From the NCBI RefSeq assembly GCF_003335505.1, contig NZ_QPEX01000010.1:1302001-1366000 (forward strand): 64,000 nt of DNA, in the 5' to 3' direction. Numbering within the stretch: position 1 is the first letter of the stretch; every line of letters starts with the position of its first letter. The DNA is from Bremerella cremea (GTDB lineage Bacteria > Planctomycetota > Planctomycetia > Pirellulales > Pirellulaceae). A program made the translations under genes and the position numbers. Positions 63,340 to 64,000 of the stretch are shown here, piece after piece. The notes under the pieces were generated by a model that was given only the letters and a program-made list of their open reading frames with translations, had not been told where the DNA came from and made no database searches.

Positions 63340-64000
63340 ATGGCACAAGATTCGAACAACTCCGACCAAAAGCTGATTGGGCTAATGGCACAGTTCGACG
63401 ACCCCGACTCTTTGTTGGTGGCGTGCGAAAAAGTGCGTAGGGCAGGCTACACCAAGACCGATGCCTACACTCCCTTTCCGCTTCACGGTATCGACGAAGC
63501 ACTCGGTATCAAACCAACCATCCTGCCTTGGATCGTGCTGAGCTTAGGCATTTTCGGTGGCTTGGCTGGCCTTGCTCTTCAATACTACACCAATGCGTTT
63601 GATTACCCGTTCATGATTTCGGCCAAGCCAACATTCAGCTTGCCGGCAAACATTCCGGTGATATTCGAATTGGTTATTTTGCACGCCGCGATTGCCGTTT
63701 TCATCGGTATGCTGGCACTCAATCGGCTGCCCACTTTCTCGAACCCACTTTTTCGAGTTCCTGAGTTTGCCCGCGCCACCGACGACAAGTTCTTCTTGAC
63801 CGTTGATGTCACGGACAACTCATACAAGCCGAAAAAGACTCGCGAACTTTTTGATAGCTTCCGCGGTCAAACCGCTGTGCTCGAAGTTTATGAAGATCCG
63901 AGCGAAGCCAATCTACCTCCCGTCCTGAAATATGTTGGCATTTGTGCCGTCGTGATTGCTGTGATTCCACCACTGTTGCTGTGGAAAGCTTATAACTCGA
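63340..64000 (+). CDS. actD: Alternative complex III subunit ActD (DUF3341), cut by window end
   Basis: ATG 63340 (GAGATAA upstream) opens a frame that remains open to the window edge, giving at least 220 residues. The sequence LIGLMAQFDDPDSLLVACEKVRRAGY begins the soluble DUF3341 fold. Two hydrophobic segments follow (WIVLSLGIFGGLAGLAL and IPVIFELVILHAAIAVF), and a third starts at the edge. This is ActD, following actC by 49 bases. More act genes and an oxidase are expected downstream. Confidence 0.93.
   Translation, partial: MAQDSNNSDQKLIGLMAQFDDPDSLLVACEKVRRAGYTKTDAYTPFPLHGIDEALGIKPTILPWIVLSLGIFGGLAGLALQYYTNAFDYPFMISAKPTFSLPANIPVIFELVILHAAIAVFIGMLALNRLPTFSNPLFRVPEFARATDDKFFLTVDVTDNSYKPKKTRELFDSFRGQTAVLEVYEDPSEANLPPVLKYVGICAVVIAVIPPLLLWKAYNS

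Overview
The window reads as chromosome from a marine-type planctomycete, most likely Pirellulales (Blastopirellula/Bremerella/Rhodopirellula-like). This rests on the mix of families: a secreted sulfatase, GH43, a SASA-type acetylesterase, DUF1080, SMP-30 and PQQ-propeller proteins, Gfo/Idh oxidoreductases, a redoxin/cytochrome c/copper-monooxygenase fusion, and an alternative complex III (ACIII) operon. No phage, insertion sequence, CRISPR array or rRNA was seen. Genes alternate strand often and form short operons.

Layout. 1-13 kb: the 3' end of a TPR-like gene and a Wza-like polysaccharide export protein, the four-domain secreted redox protein, a PilZ-like protein, a transglutaminase/TPR protein, tRNA-Gly(CCC), an acetylesterase, an ABC exporter with a coiled-coil loop, a DCC thioredoxin-like protein and a large coiled-coil membrane protein. 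13-24 kb: the KorAB 2-oxoacid:ferredoxin oxidoreductase, ribBA, a cysH-rrf2 operon with a strong inverted-repeat operator, and a CPA2 antiporter. 24-31 kb: rhamnulokinase and a Gfo/Idh enzyme, two duplicated small membrane proteins and a 34-residue ORF, then groES-groEL and GH43. 31-40 kb: NhaR-type LysR regulator, universal stress protein, bestrophin-like channel, sulfatase, secreted FAD oxidoreductase, transglutaminase. 40-43.2 kb: a Fur-box-headed iron operon (feoA-feoA-feoB-Cys-rich protein). 43-55 kb: housekeeping and secreted genes, including class IV aminotransferase, HEAT protein, HAD/thioesterase pair, PQQ propeller, glycine-zipper protein, DUF1080, radical SAM, SMP-30, CysQ, Rieske protein and DAHP synthase. 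55.6-64 kb: a RegB/RegA-type redox two-component pair followed by ACIII actA-actB-actC-actD, cut by the window edge.

Themes. Polysaccharide breakdown is represented by sulfatase, GH43, acetylesterase, rhamnulokinase and Gfo/Idh. Redox and energy functions are KorAB, ACIII and RegBA. Assimilatory sulfur functions are cysH, Rrf2 and CysQ. Ion and iron homeostasis functions are CPA2, NhaR, bestrophin and Feo. The most testable new points are the cysH-rrf2 operator, the RegBA-ACIII linkage, the tandem small membrane proteins with the tiny downstream ORF, the four-domain secreted redox protein, and the long palindrome at 38987-39044. No clearly novel multi-gene system was found.
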